DNA of 64,000 nucleotides from an uncultured Bacteroides sp. Lineage in GTDB: Bacteria > Bacteroidota > Bacteroidia > Bacteroidales > Bacteroidaceae. Positions 28,669 through 38,108 of this stretch are shown here, one piece after another; the first letter of the stretch is position 1; every line of letters begins with the position of its first letter. The stretch is from contig CASENM010000006.1 of the NCBI GenBank assembly GCA_949289295.1, positions 1-64,000 of the forward strand, read 5' to 3'. The position numbers and the translations under genes are program-made. The notes beneath the pieces are model-generated. The model made no database searches, had not been told where the DNA came from, and saw only the letters and a list, made by a program, of their open reading frames with translations.

Positions 28669-30915
28669 ATGTACGGAGATATGTCAGATAAATTCGATGA
28701 GAATGCAATGGAAGTCTTTAAGATAGCAGAGGCCTATTCAAAAGAGAATATGAATGTTGCAATTGAACCTGCACATATTCTTAAGGCATTGCTTCATAAA
28801 GATATAGGTCTGGTTTCATTCATTGAAAAGACTTTGAATGCTGATTATTATTATATTCTTGATTGGGCGGATATGAGGATAAAGATGGCCAAAAAGAGTT
28901 GTGATTCATCTCCGAAAGAAGTCTTTTCTCCATTATCAAAAGCTGTAATCAATGAAGCAGACAATGTGCGAGTTATCCTTAAAAAGAATTATGTAGATCC
29001 GATTTCTTTGTTGGTTGCAATTGTAACTCCAGGTGTTGGTTTTACTTATGAACAGCTTAAAACTCTTCCACTACAAAAAGAAGAGGTTATATCTGCTTGT
29101 AAGTTACCTGATGGTAATGTAAGTTCGATGAAGGAAAAGTCAAAGGTAGAGAAGAAGTTTTTAGGAAACAAAAATGTAGAGGCATATTGTGTCTTAAAAA
29201 ATCAGGAACAGATAGAAGGGAAACTTTCTGAATCGATTGGTTTTGAGAAGGAACTTGGCGAAATATATGGTATTCTTGGCAGGAAGACAAAAGCTAATAT
29301 CTTACTTACAGGAGAATCAGGTGTTGGTAAGACAGCTTTGATAAATGCACTCGTACAAGCTATTGTGAAAGGGGAAGTGCCTACTTACTTGCAAGATGCG
29401 AAAGTGTATGAACTTGATACAATTGCGTTGTCCATAGGAATTTCTTATAAAAGCGAGATAGAAGGTAGGATGAAAAAGGTTTTGGATGAACTGTCAAATA
29501 TGGATAATGCAATTCTTGTTATTGAATCTTTTGACCAATTGATGGACAAACAAGGGGCGTTGAATGCCATCATAAATTTGTTGAAGTCATCTTTAAAGCA
29601 AGGATTGTTATGTATCTGTACATCTTCTATTGAAGGTTTTACAAAGTATATTGAAAAGGATAAAGAGATTATTGGAAAATTTGAAAGAATAATTATAGAA
29701 GAGCCATCTATAGGAAAAACAGAAATAATACTTCAAACCGTTGTCAAATCGTTTGAGGAGTTTCATCAGTTAAAGGCTTCAGCAGATTTGCCTATAAATG
29801 CAATTCGGCTTGCCAAAAGATATTTTGGTGAGAAGTATTTGCCTGAATCTGCAATTGACTTAATTGACCGTACAATGGCTTTGGTGAAAATTAAGAATGA
29901 TTTGAATTCAAACAGGGAAAAAACAATTGTAGGTGTAGAACATTTGAAAGAAGTCGTTTCACAAAAAACGGGTATTCCATTAGGAAATGTGCAGTCTGCT
30001 GAGCGTGAGCGTCTTGTCAATGCTGAAGAAATCTTGAAGAAACGTGTCGTTGGTCAGGATCATGCAATTAAAGCAGTATTGGACTCAATTTATGAATCAC
30101 GTTCTGGCCTAAATAAGAAAGGTCAGCCGATAGGGAGCTTCTTTTTCTTGGGGCCAACAGGTACTGGTAAAACGGAACTTGCAAAATCATTGGCCGAGTT
30201 TTTATTTCAGGATGAAGCCGCAATTTTACGTTTCGATATGTCGGAATATAAGGAAGAGCATTCTGTTTCATTACTCTATGGAGCACCTCCGGGTTATGTA
30301 GGATATGAAGAGGGTGGACTTCTGGTTAATCAAATTCGTCAAAAACCATATTCAATTGTTTTGTTTGATGAAATAGAAAAGGCTCATCGTTCTGTCTTTG
30401 ATCTTTTTTTACAGATTTTGGATGAAGGGAAACTGCATGATAGGTTGGGAAGAGTTGGAGACTTCTCAAATGCTTTGATTATATTTACATCCAATATCGG
30501 CAGTCAATATATTTTTGAACAATTCGAAAAGAATATAATACCGACTCATAATGACATGCTCGAAGTGATGCAGGGATATTTTCGTCCGGAATTCTTGGCC
30601 CGTTTAACTGAAATTGTACCTTTTGCACCTATTAACGAAAAGATTGTTACAGTGATATTTAATATTCATTTGAAGGGCTTGCTTAAAACTCTTAGTGAAC
30701 AGAATATAACTCTTACAGTCGAAGACAGTGCTATTCATAAAATTGCTATGAATGGTTTTAATGCGCAATATGGTGCAAGACCCATATTAGGTATTCTCCG
30801 TAAAGACATTCGCCGTCCCTTGTCGAAAATGATTATTTCTGGTGAACTAAAAGAAGGGGATAATGTAACTTTAGTTTTGGGTGAGAATGATGAATTGCAA
30901 TGGAGAATTTCTTGA
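28669..30915 (+). CDS. tssH: ClpV/TssH-like AAA+ ATPase of the contractile system
   Basis: About 748 residues from ATG 28669; ATG 28681 is also possible. Order: Clp N-domain (ENAMEVFKIAEAYSKE), AAA1 with Walker A GESGVGKT (215-222), AAA2 with Walker A GPTGTGKT (from 495), Walker B LFDE (Asp567, Glu568), sensor region TSNIGS and a ClpB-type C-terminal domain (ARPILGILRKDIRRPLSKMI). In AAA1 the Walker B is ILVIES, with Glu286-Ser287 where Asp-Glu is expected, so AAA1 may bind but hardly hydrolyse ATP. The middle coiled coil of ClpB is missing: AAA1 runs straight into AAA2, making it shorter than typical ClpV. It precedes tssB by 27 bp and should recycle contracted sheath. Confidence 0.85.
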   Translation: MYGDMSDKFDENAMEVFKIAEAYSKENMNVAIEPAHILKALLHKDIGLVSFIEKTLNADYYYILDWADMRIKMAKKSCDSSPKEVFSPLSKAVINEADNVRVILKKNYVDPISLLVAIVTPGVGFTYEQLKTLPLQKEEVISACKLPDGNVSSMKEKSKVEKKFLGNKNVEAYCVLKNQEQIEGKLSESIGFEKELGEIYGILGRKTKANILLTGESGVGKTALINALVQAIVKGEVPTYLQDAKVYELDTIALSIGISYKSEIEGRMKKVLDELSNMDNAILVIESFDQLMDKQGALNAIINLLKSSLKQGLLCICTSSIEGFTKYIEKDKEIIGKFERIIIEEPSIGKTEIILQTVVKSFEEFHQLKASADLPINAIRLAKRYFGEKYLPESAIDLIDRTMALVKIKNDLNSNREKTIVGVEHLKEVVSQKTGIPLGNVQSAERERLVNAEEILKKRVVGQDHAIKAVLDSIYESRSGLNKKGQPIGSFFFLGPTGTGKTELAKSLAEFLFQDEAAILRFDMSEYKEEHSVSLLYGAPPGYVGYEEGGLLVNQIRQKPYSIVLFDEIEKAHRSVFDLFLQILDEGKLHDRLGRVGDFSNALIIFTSNIGSQYIFEQFEKNIIPTHNDMLEVMQGYFRPEFLARLTEIVPFAPINEKIVTVIFNIHLKGLLKTLSEQNITLTVEDSAIHKIAMNGFNAQYGARPILGILRKDIRRPLSKMIISGELKEGDNVTLVLGENDELQWRIS

Positions 30916-30942
30916 TTATGATAATTTTTAATCGTTTGTAAT

Positions 30943-31389
30943 ATGGCAAAAAAAACTGTAATTTCTAAGGTCCTTGATGCTGAAGCAGTAGATGGGATTA
31001 TTGAATTTCCTCAGAACAAAACTCTTTATGTAGACCAATTTACTGATATGGCACCTGTTAAACCTGGTGATGTCTTTCAGCCAGAAACGATGGAGGATGT
31101 ATTTGTACATTATCAGCCTGAAAAACATAATGTGCAAATGTTTGATTTGGAAGGTCGTCTTATTAAAGAAAATTTCAGGTTCAATGCTTTAAAAGATTTT
31201 GATGATAAAGAGCTCATCAAACAAAGTGCCTATCTAAGTCAGCAAAGAACGATGATAGATTCGTATAAAACTATTGAGCAACAAATGATAAAGAACAAAG
31301 TGCTTAGGCGCGCTTTTGAGAATGAAGATAGTCGGAAACATCTTATTGTTGCCTTACAATCTCTGCTTGCTGAACTGGAGAATAATTAA
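30943..31389 (+). CDS. tssB: Contractile sheath small subunit TssB
   Basis: 148 residues, no signal peptide. The size, the mixed N-terminal half and the helical C-terminal end (RRAFENEDSRKHLIVALQSLLAELEN) fit the Bacteroidetes TssB/VipA protein, and it lies directly before TssC, as in other type VI loci. TssB and TssC polymerise into the contractile sheath around the Hcp tube. The call leans on length and position as well as sequence. Confidence 0.8.
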   Translation: MAKKTVISKVLDAEAVDGIIEFPQNKTLYVDQFTDMAPVKPGDVFQPETMEDVFVHYQPEKHNVQMFDLEGRLIKENFRFNALKDFDDKELIKQSAYLSQQRTMIDSYKTIEQQMIKNKVLRRAFENEDSRKHLIVALQSLLAELENN

Positions 31390-31422
31390 TTTTTTAGTCA
31401 AACCCTATATGCAGATATAGTT

Positions 31423-32829
31423 ATGTCAGAAGAACTAAAGTTACAGGCTGAAACAGCCAATGTCGGTATAGTTGCGGCAGAAGATAATTTGAAGGAAGTT
31501 AAGAAAATAGACAATCCTGCTGAACGCTTGAAGGAAAGTCTTGAAGGTCTGGAAGACTATGGAGATTTCGACCTCTTGGAAACCATGGCCGATGGATTGG
31601 AAAATATGAATCCTGAAAGCAGAGCTGCAAAAAGAATATTTTTGCAGGACAGTGAATTTGCAGAACAGCGTAAGCGTCTGAAAAACGATTTGCTTATGTG
31701 GTTGAATATTCTGGACAGTGATGCCACTACTGCTTCTGAAGCGGTAGAAAAATGTCAGGAGACTGCAAAGGCAGCAGAGAAGAATCTTCTTAAGAATCTT
31801 GGACGCGTCCATGAGCAAACTCGCAATTTGGAGATAGCCTACCGCTCTCTTGGGGAATTTTTTGCAAATTCAGGACAATCAAAGTTGAAATGCTTGAATC
31901 TTATCAATGTGGATAAAGAAGACTTGGGAGATCCCGATGGGCGTGTATTTGCTGCTGTTCGGGATGAGCTGAACAGAAGTTTCGACCGTCTGTCATTAAA
32001 GGAGAATTATTCTTTGCTGGTAAGTCCCGGATATCTCGGAAGCAAGCAAGTTGTGAATATGTGGGGACAGATGGCATATCGTAACAAAGTGATGTTGGTA
32101 ACAGACTATGCGGACTCTCCAACTCTTAAGCTGTTGAACAAAGGTTTGGACAAAGCGAATCTGAGTGATACGGATGCATATCTGGCAAATGTCATTATGA
32201 CTTGTAATTATATTCTTGGCCGGAAGAAGTCGGATGAGGCGAATGAAGAGGAAGAAGACTTGTTCTTGCCTCCATCTTCTGCTATTGCAGGCCGTATGAG
32301 CAATACTGATGAGACACCGATTTCGCAAGGCATTGCCGGGAAAAAATATGGTACTATAGATATGGCGAAAGGCACTCGACTGGATTTGCTCAAGTCTGAG
32401 CTTACAGCCTTGATAGACAAAGGTGTAGTGCCAATGACTTTTGAAGAGAACCGTGTAATGGCATTCTCCAATCGTTCCCTTTACAACGGAGCCACTATCG
32501 GCCTGCAGGAATATCCCATAGTTCGTGTGTTCGACTGGATTGGAAAAGTCTTTTCTAATTTCTTTAACGATGAGGCTTTTAAGAACTGGAACAGTAAATT
32601 AGCTCAAGAAATCCGTGAACAGGTAATAGATTTTCTTGAAGATTACAAGGGACCGGGTAAGTTGATAGAAGGATACTCTAATCCGAAGATTGTCCGTAAT
32701 GAAAAGACGAAGGATATTGAGATAGAAATAGAACTGAAACCATTCTTTGCAGCCAAGAACTTTTATATCAAGTTGACTGGACATAACGGTGACAATGGAA
32801 TAACCGAATGGACTAATGAAATCAAATAA
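31423..32829 (+). CDS. tssC: Contractile sheath large subunit TssC (DUF5458 type)
   Basis: 468 residues, soluble. This is the TssC form of Bacteroidetes type VI systems (once DUF5458): an acidic N-terminal extension, a helical region (LLMWLNILDSD), the core with SLLVSPGYLGSKQVVNMWGQ and the C-terminal EYPIVRVFDWIGKVFSNFFND followed by the strand IEIEIELKPFFAAKNFYIKL, which makes inter-subunit contacts in sheath proteins. It should co-assemble with TssB and be disassembled by the ClpV-like ATPase encoded upstream. Gaps of 33 and 31 bp to tssB and hcp suggest one transcript. Confidence 0.9.
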   Translation: MSEELKLQAETANVGIVAAEDNLKEVKKIDNPAERLKESLEGLEDYGDFDLLETMADGLENMNPESRAAKRIFLQDSEFAEQRKRLKNDLLMWLNILDSDATTASEAVEKCQETAKAAEKNLLKNLGRVHEQTRNLEIAYRSLGEFFANSGQSKLKCLNLINVDKEDLGDPDGRVFAAVRDELNRSFDRLSLKENYSLLVSPGYLGSKQVVNMWGQMAYRNKVMLVTDYADSPTLKLLNKGLDKANLSDTDAYLANVIMTCNYILGRKKSDEANEEEEDLFLPPSSAIAGRMSNTDETPISQGIAGKKYGTIDMAKGTRLDLLKSELTALIDKGVVPMTFEENRVMAFSNRSLYNGATIGLQEYPIVRVFDWIGKVFSNFFNDEAFKNWNSKLAQEIREQVIDFLEDYKGPGKLIEGYSNPKIVRNEKTKDIEIEIELKPFFAAKNFYIKLTGHNGDNGITEWTNEIK

Positions 32830-32860
32830 CTATTTTTTTCACTTTTAATTTTTATCGATT

Positions 32861-33271
32861 ATGGCAGCTCCTAGAACAGCCCAACTCAAGGTTGACGGAT
32901 GCGAGGATCGCGAAGTCACCTATGTACAGTATCAATTCAATCAGCAGATTGACGTAGAAGGTCAGCCTACCGGTACAACCCGTGGAGGTGTTATCAACTT
33001 GAAGGTCAAGTCGACCGATGCGGGAAACACTGATTTATTGGAATGGACCTGTGATTCTTACGGTTCTAAGAACGGTACTATCACATGGCCGAACAAACTT
33101 GGCGGTATCATGAAGACCCTTTCCTTCATCGATGCGTATTGCGTAAGCTATGAGGAAGTATATGATGACACGAACACAGATCGCATGTACGAGTCCATTA
33201 CCATCACCTGCCGTCAGCTTACCGTAACCGGTAAGGGTAGTGTAGAATATGATAATCATTGGGCACTCTAA
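32861..33271 (+). CDS. tssD: Hcp tube protein 1 (TssD)
   Basis: 136 residues. The beta-rich Bacteroidetes TssD/Hcp fold is recognisable: QYQFNQQIDVEGQPTGTTRGG, DLLEWTCDSYGSKNGTI, FIDAYCVSYEEVYDD and the ending TVTGKGSVEYDNHWA. Hcp hexamers stack into the tube inside the sheath and carry small effectors. The stop codon lies inside a small GCACT/AGTGC hairpin, and a stronger hairpin (33290-33316) lies between this gene and the second hcp. GC content is higher than in the neighbouring signalling genes. Confidence 0.92.
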   Translation: MAAPRTAQLKVDGCEDREVTYVQYQFNQQIDVEGQPTGTTRGGVINLKVKSTDAGNTDLLEWTCDSYGSKNGTITWPNKLGGIMKTLSFIDAYCVSYEEVYDDTNTDRMYESITITCRQLTVTGKGSVEYDNHWAL

Positions 33272-33289
33272 AGTGCATGAGTCTAATAG

Positions 33290-33316
33290 GTGGCTGCTTG
33301 TTTTGCAAGCAGTCAC
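33290..33316 (+). terminator. Hairpin between the two hcp genes
   Basis: GTGGCTGCTTG (33290-33300) pairs with CAAGCAGTCAC (33306-33316) with one G-T pair and a 5-nt loop. Only TTATTTAAATT follows, not a full T run, so partial termination or 3'-end stabilisation of the hcp1 transcript is more likely than a full stop. Confidence 0.6.
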
Positions 33317-33337
33317 TTATTTAAATTCAATCGCGTT

Positions 33338-33784
33338 ATGGCATTTAAGGCAACACTGATAATAGATCAACGGAAAGCTTCTGCGGCTGATGTTGAGGCA
33401 TATACGGGAAAGAAATATGAACTTGTAGAATGTGAATACGAGTTCTATCAATCTCTTGACGAAAGCAGCAAACCTGCTTCAAGACCACAAAGCGGATTGA
33501 TTAAGTTTGTCATGCCTGCACAAGGAGATGACGATTTGTTTTTTTATAACTGGATGTTCAACCGTGCTGAAACTCATGACGGCACAATCGAAATGCTTCT
33601 TTCAACGGATGACAATAAGAAGAAATATCTGCATCTGTATTTTGAAGATGCCTATATGGTAAACATGTACCAGTATTTCAATAACAGCAACAGCTTGTTG
33701 GTGCGCACCAAAGTCACGCTTAGCGCACGGAAGTTTACATTCGGTGGTTCGGCAAACTTTGAAAACGATTGGAAAACAAGATGA
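33338..33784 (+). CDS. Hcp-like tube protein 2 (TssD paralogue)
   Basis: 148 residues from ATG 33338; the frame is open upstream, but that part lies on the hairpin. It matches the first Hcp in layout: YELVECEYEFYQSLDESSKPASRP, FFYNWMFNRAETHDGTIEMLL, YFEDAYMVNMYQYF and the ending ARKFTFGGSANFENDW. It differs enough to be a distinct tube or cap subunit, or a cargo-specific Hcp. Its stop overlaps the next ATG (ATGA at 33781-33784). Confidence 0.85.
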   Translation: MAFKATLIIDQRKASAADVEAYTGKKYELVECEYEFYQSLDESSKPASRPQSGLIKFVMPAQGDDDLFFYNWMFNRAETHDGTIEMLLSTDDNKKKYLHLYFEDAYMVNMYQYFNNSNSLLVRTKVTLSARKFTFGGSANFENDWKTR

Positions 33785-34122
33785 GTATGGAATCTGATGT
33801 TATGAAATCATTGAAGTTGAAATTGGCAGATTTAACCTATATACTTTTTACTATTGGCAAGGAATTGAAATTAATCATTCAGAAATCTGATGATGAAAAG
33901 GTGAAAGAGGGCTTAAACCGGGTAGTGTTAGCTTTACAAGATTCAAATAGCGATGTCATTAGATTATATCATACACTCAAATCGAACGAGGCCGGAATAC
34001 AGAATGAGTGGTACGGTGACGAGGCTAAATTGAAAGGGCTTCAGCACGAAGTAGATAATCTCAGCAAGTCAATAGATGTGATTATAGAAAGTAATAAGAA
34101 TTTTATCAGCAACAGTCTATAA
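33781..34122 (+). CDS. Small helical protein between hcp2 and vgrG, function unknown
   Basis: 113 residues from ATG 33781, overlapping the hcp2 stop by 4 bp. The protein is almost wholly amphipathic helix (LADLTYILFTIGKELKLIIQKS, LHQEVDNLSKSIDVIIE-like heptads) with no signal peptide. I do not recognise a family. The position between a tube gene and the VgrG gene suggests a chaperone or adaptor that loads the VgrG extension or an Hcp cargo (inference). Confidence 0.65.
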   Translation: MSMESDVMKSLKLKLADLTYILFTIGKELKLIIQKSDDEKVKEGLNRVVLALQDSNSDVIRLYHTLKSNEAGIQNEWYGDEAKLKGLQHEVDNLSKSIDVIIESNKNFISNSL

Positions 34123-34166
34123 CATTTATGATAGTGATAATCTCAATACCTATATATCAATAAGCC

Positions 34167-36776
34167 ATGCCTATAACAACGATAAACAATGCTTGGGATG
34201 GTATCAAGACCATTGATGCCGATCTAAGTCAAGGCCATGTTTCCACGCAGGAAGCATCTAAGGCTGTTAATGATATAAATGACACGTGGGATAAGTTTGC
34301 TAAAAACTGTGATGAACGACTTGGCGTGGATCTTGGTAGCAATGCAGTTCAAATTTTTGGACAGGATGCATTTGATACATTTGGCGGCATAAAGAATGGT
34401 GCGGTAACGGGAATGGGTAGTATTGCGCATTTTTTTAATGCTACGGATTCTTTTAAAGGGAGTTGGAGAAATCCGGAACAAGCGCGTCAGAAACTTGAAG
34501 CAGGGTTGAGAGAAATATCAAACGGGATAAAAGACTTAGGAACAACACTGAAGAATATATCTCGAACCGGAAAGGCCATCGGTAATATGCTTTCTGGAGC
34601 TTCCGGTCATCCAATGTTAAATACTTTGGGTGGTGCCATCAGAGTAGGGTCTGCCGGGATTGGGACTTTTGGCACTAGCGTCAATAATTTGGGGACTGCG
34701 TTTGCTCAAAGTGGTGTAATCGGTTTTGCCGGTCGCATGACCGAGAGTATAAGTAGGGCTGTGAATGGCTCTCAACAAGGAAATGTGACAGGAGGTGCCG
34801 CAAATGTAACAGACGAAATTTTGCGGGAAAACAAAGAGGGACTTGGTAAAGATAGCCAACAAGATACGCAACAGGATAAGAAAGAACTTATTGAAAATAA
34901 CGCTTTAGCAACTAAACTTCAAGGTGGTAACGACGGCTATGCTGATGATTTCAGCGCAGACATGATTTATGAGATTGAGGTGGTTTTAGACGGATGTCCT
35001 TCTTCGCGAAATTCGTGTTGCGCCATTAATGGAGAAAATTATGTTTTGAGTGGCTATTCCATCTCTCAAGAATTACTGCATCCCATGCTGTTGAGCTTCT
35101 CATTGGAAAAAGAAGATAAATCGGAAACGCAGCAAGATGTGGTATTCGCCAATGTCTCACAGTTGATCGGAAAATCGTTGGAATTGAATGTCTCTACGAT
35201 AAAGGTCAGTCAAGATGATGCAATGGTTAGTCCTCAAAAGGCTTTCGTTTTCAAGGGAATGATTATAGATGTGTCTGCTTCAAGGGCAACCGCAAGTGCA
35301 CAATCGGCAAGTGTTACTGTGGCTACATGGGATGCCTTGCTTCAAAACGCTCCGCATTGCCGTTCTTTTGAGAACATGACATTGAAAGAAATTGTAGACA
35401 ATGTTCTTAAACCTTATCATGACATCAAATCGAATATATCACCGAAGTTTAAGGAGAAAATACCATATATCGTGCAATATGACCAAAGCGATTATGCTTT
35501 TATGAGCATGTTGGCGGTGCGCTTTGGAGAATGGATGTATAGCACAGGCGATACGTTTGTTTTTGGTGAATTGGATGTAGAAGATTCCTCGTCAGCAAAT
35601 CTGGAATATCCGGGTGGAAGTCTGATGTCATACAGTCTGCATCAAAATATGTCACCATTCTCATTCAATCATTTGTTGCCGGATCACTATCAGTATGGAG
35701 AAGAGAAGTCTATTCAGAAAGCATCTGCACAAGGCTTAGTCGAAGGAAAGGCAAATGACTGGACGGATAAAGCGTACAATGCTTCCATACAAAGGTTTCA
35801 GGACGAACAGACCATGACATTGAAAATCGGTGGATTTGATAGCGGAAAAGAAAGCGAGGGGGCTGATTCTATATTGGATTATTCGTTAAAGATAGAAGCT
35901 CAAGGAAAATTGACGTCTATAATGACTGTTCAAGGTTTTTCAAAACTGGCTATGCTGAAAATTGGGCAAACATTCTTAATCCGTGACAACGTTCAGAATA
36001 AATCCGGAGAAAACAAGGACGTGGAACAAAAATCATTAAAAGTCATAGGCATTAACCATTCGTTTGATTACAGGCAGGAATATTCCAATAGTTTTATGGC
36101 CATACCTGTTACATGTGACTACCCGTCTTATTCTGATGCCGATGTGTTTGCAGTTGCTCCCCAACAAAGGGCGAAAGTTGTCGACAACAAGGATGAACGG
36201 ATGTTGGGACGTGTACGGGTACAGTTTCCTTGGCAGGAAATTCTAAGCAAAGACATGAAAACGCCTTGGCTACGTGTGGCCGTTCCTTATGCAGGGCAGG
36301 GTAAGGGACAACAATTTGTTCCGGAGATAGGCGAAGAGGTGATGGTCGGTTTTGAGATGAATAATGCCGAACGTCCATATATCATCGGTTCATTCTACAA
36401 TGGTGGAACCGGAAAGCCTGATGAAGCATGGGCAGTTTCGCAAGAAAAGGATGGAACGAGCAATAATATAAAAGCCATCAGGACTCGCAATGGACATACT
36501 ATTCTGTTCAACGATAAAGGCGGCGCGGGTTTAATCGAAATTTATGATAGTAAAAACAATACTTATCATATAACTCTGTCAGCTGATGACAAGAAAATAA
36601 CCATATATTCTGCCGGAGAGATTGAACTTGTTGCTGATACGGATATAAATATTGTGGCTAAAGGCGACATCGGAATCAGTGCAGATGGTAATGTTGGAAT
36701 AAAATCCAAAGGAAACATTTCAATGGATGCCAACAAAGAAATATCTATACAGGCATCGAAAGTCAAAGTGCGTTAA
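34167..36776 (+). CDS. tssI: VgrG spike protein (TssI) with long N-terminal extension
   Basis: 869 residues. The spike begins near residue 268 (YEIEVVLDGC) with the gp27-like part (SGYSISQELLHPMLLSFSLE; FENMTLKEIVDNVLKPY; VRFGEWMYSTGDTFVFG), then the gp5 OB-fold (LGRVRVQFPWQE; TPWLRVAVPYAGQGKG; EIGEEVMVGFEMNNAERPYIIGSFYNG) and the repeat needle (INIVAKGDIGISADGNVGIKSKG). The first 265 residues are extra: helical, Gly/Ala-rich, with glycine-zipper-like stretches (LNTLGGAIRVGSAGIGTFGTSV) and a polar Gln/Asp linker near 235. Evolved VgrGs usually carry C-terminal extensions, so an N-terminal one is unusual; it may be an effector or a docking domain. Confidence 0.92.
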   Translation: MPITTINNAWDGIKTIDADLSQGHVSTQEASKAVNDINDTWDKFAKNCDERLGVDLGSNAVQIFGQDAFDTFGGIKNGAVTGMGSIAHFFNATDSFKGSWRNPEQARQKLEAGLREISNGIKDLGTTLKNISRTGKAIGNMLSGASGHPMLNTLGGAIRVGSAGIGTFGTSVNNLGTAFAQSGVIGFAGRMTESISRAVNGSQQGNVTGGAANVTDEILRENKEGLGKDSQQDTQQDKKELIENNALATKLQGGNDGYADDFSADMIYEIEVVLDGCPSSRNSCCAINGENYVLSGYSISQELLHPMLLSFSLEKEDKSETQQDVVFANVSQLIGKSLELNVSTIKVSQDDAMVSPQKAFVFKGMIIDVSASRATASAQSASVTVATWDALLQNAPHCRSFENMTLKEIVDNVLKPYHDIKSNISPKFKEKIPYIVQYDQSDYAFMSMLAVRFGEWMYSTGDTFVFGELDVEDSSSANLEYPGGSLMSYSLHQNMSPFSFNHLLPDHYQYGEEKSIQKASAQGLVEGKANDWTDKAYNASIQRFQDEQTMTLKIGGFDSGKESEGADSILDYSLKIEAQGKLTSIMTVQGFSKLAMLKIGQTFLIRDNVQNKSGENKDVEQKSLKVIGINHSFDYRQEYSNSFMAIPVTCDYPSYSDADVFAVAPQQRAKVVDNKDERMLGRVRVQFPWQEILSKDMKTPWLRVAVPYAGQGKGQQFVPEIGEEVMVGFEMNNAERPYIIGSFYNGGTGKPDEAWAVSQEKDGTSNNIKAIRTRNGHTILFNDKGGAGLIEIYDSKNNTYHITLSADDKKITIYSAGEIELVADTDINIVAKGDIGISADGNVGIKSKGNISMDANKEISIQASKVKVR

Positions 36777-36789
36777 TTGGTAGCTGAAC

Positions 36790-38097
36790 ATGAAATACGT
36801 TTGTACAGGAGCGACATTGAAATGTACGATGGGAACATCTTGCCCCAAATTGATAGCCACGCCTAAAAATGTGTCTTTAACCGGAAAAGATCAGGCCAAT
36901 GTCGCCGATTATGTTTCAATGAAGAATGTTCCGAGTTTTGGCAGATGTCGTTCATTGGGCTATCCCCCAACTGCTTCTGCAACTGCGGCCAATCATGGCA
37001 GGCTCACCCCTATGCCTTGTGTGCCGGGGACATGTCCCAAATGGCAGGTCGTAGATAAAGACAGCTTGATATGTGGAGAACCGGCTTTATTAGAGCCGGC
37101 GACTTTGAAATGTATGTATGGTGGGACGATTTCCATTGTCAGTCCGGGGCAGAGTCTGGAGATTAAGGCACGCAGTGTGTCTTTCTCGCAAAAGGACGGA
37201 ACGCAGCAGGAAGAAGCGATGCAGGAAATACCGGAAGAACTTCTTCAGGAATTTGATGCGTTTGATAGGGAAGGGTTAACTCAACAGTCGGTTCTGGATG
37301 GTATGCAGATGGCATTGGATGTTGCAGGGATGGTGCCGGGCGTGGGAGCTGTTCCAGACCTGTTGAATGCGGCTATTTCTGTGATGAGAGGCGATTGGGT
37401 TGGAGCAGGATTATCCGTCGTGGCAGCCGTACCTTTGGTCGGCGATGTGGCGGGTGGTGCTAGGATTGCATATAGAGGTGCGGTCAAAGCTAGTCGTGCA
37501 AAAAAAATTAAATCATTTAAGGACGCAATTTCATGTGGCGACTACGGTTTCTTTATTGATAAGAATATCTCCCACCGCCAGCTTATGAAGAATGGGATGT
37601 CGAAAGAAGAGGCGGATGCATTTCTTAAGGGAGTAAAAGCATTAAGGAAGAAGGCTGCAAGGGATTTTATAAAAAAGCAGAATCCTGGTATGAATATGGG
37701 AAACGTATATAGTCGTGTAAACTGCATCGAAACCGCAAATCCTGTTATAATAAAGAAGATTCCGCCACCATATAAATTTATACGCTATGAACTTCCAGAC
37801 GTAAAATTCGGTGAATATATCACATATCCGACCAATCCGCCACCTTCAGCAGAGTCTTTAGGAATCCTGTCGTATCAGACTAATGGGAGGGTGACAGAAC
37901 GGAAAGTTTTGAGAGTATATACTGTAAGTGGTACAGAGCCGTTTGAGGTTATGCAGTCAACAGCAAGAAAAACGAAAGTCCCCAAAGATGGGAACTGGAA
38001 AAACCGGAATGAAGATAATTTGGTGGATGTCGCTGGTGGCGCAACTCAGATTTATACACCAACTGGCAATGCGAACCGCTTTTTATTAATGCAATAA
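36790..38097 (+). CDS. DUF4280 (PAAR-like) protein with C-terminal toxin-like region, candidate effector
   Basis: 435 residues, starting 13 bp after vgrG. Residues 1-130 are a DUF4280 PAAR-like spike tip rich in conserved Cys (YVCTGATLKCTMGT, MPCVPGTCPKW, LEPATLKCMYGG). Residues about 170-225 are a hydrophobic pre-toxin stretch common in polymorphic toxins (GMVPGVGAVPDLLNAAISVM, AVPLVGDVAGG). The remainder (about 235-435) is the variable toxin region, with lysine-rich helices and then a beta-rich end (GEYITYP, LRVYTVSG, GGATQIYTPTGN). The end weakly recalls TNT-type NAD glycohydrolases, but I would not assign an activity. The small gene behind it is the likely immunity gene. Confidence 0.82.
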   Translation: MKYVCTGATLKCTMGTSCPKLIATPKNVSLTGKDQANVADYVSMKNVPSFGRCRSLGYPPTASATAANHGRLTPMPCVPGTCPKWQVVDKDSLICGEPALLEPATLKCMYGGTISIVSPGQSLEIKARSVSFSQKDGTQQEEAMQEIPEELLQEFDAFDREGLTQQSVLDGMQMALDVAGMVPGVGAVPDLLNAAISVMRGDWVGAGLSVVAAVPLVGDVAGGARIAYRGAVKASRAKKIKSFKDAISCGDYGFFIDKNISHRQLMKNGMSKEEADAFLKGVKALRKKAARDFIKKQNPGMNMGNVYSRVNCIETANPVIIKKIPPPYKFIRYELPDVKFGEYITYPTNPPPSAESLGILSYQTNGRVTERKVLRVYTVSGTEPFEVMQSTARKTKVPKDGNWKNRNEDNLVDVAGGATQIYTPTGNANRFLLMQ

Positions 38098-38108
38098 TCA
38101 ATGCGAAT

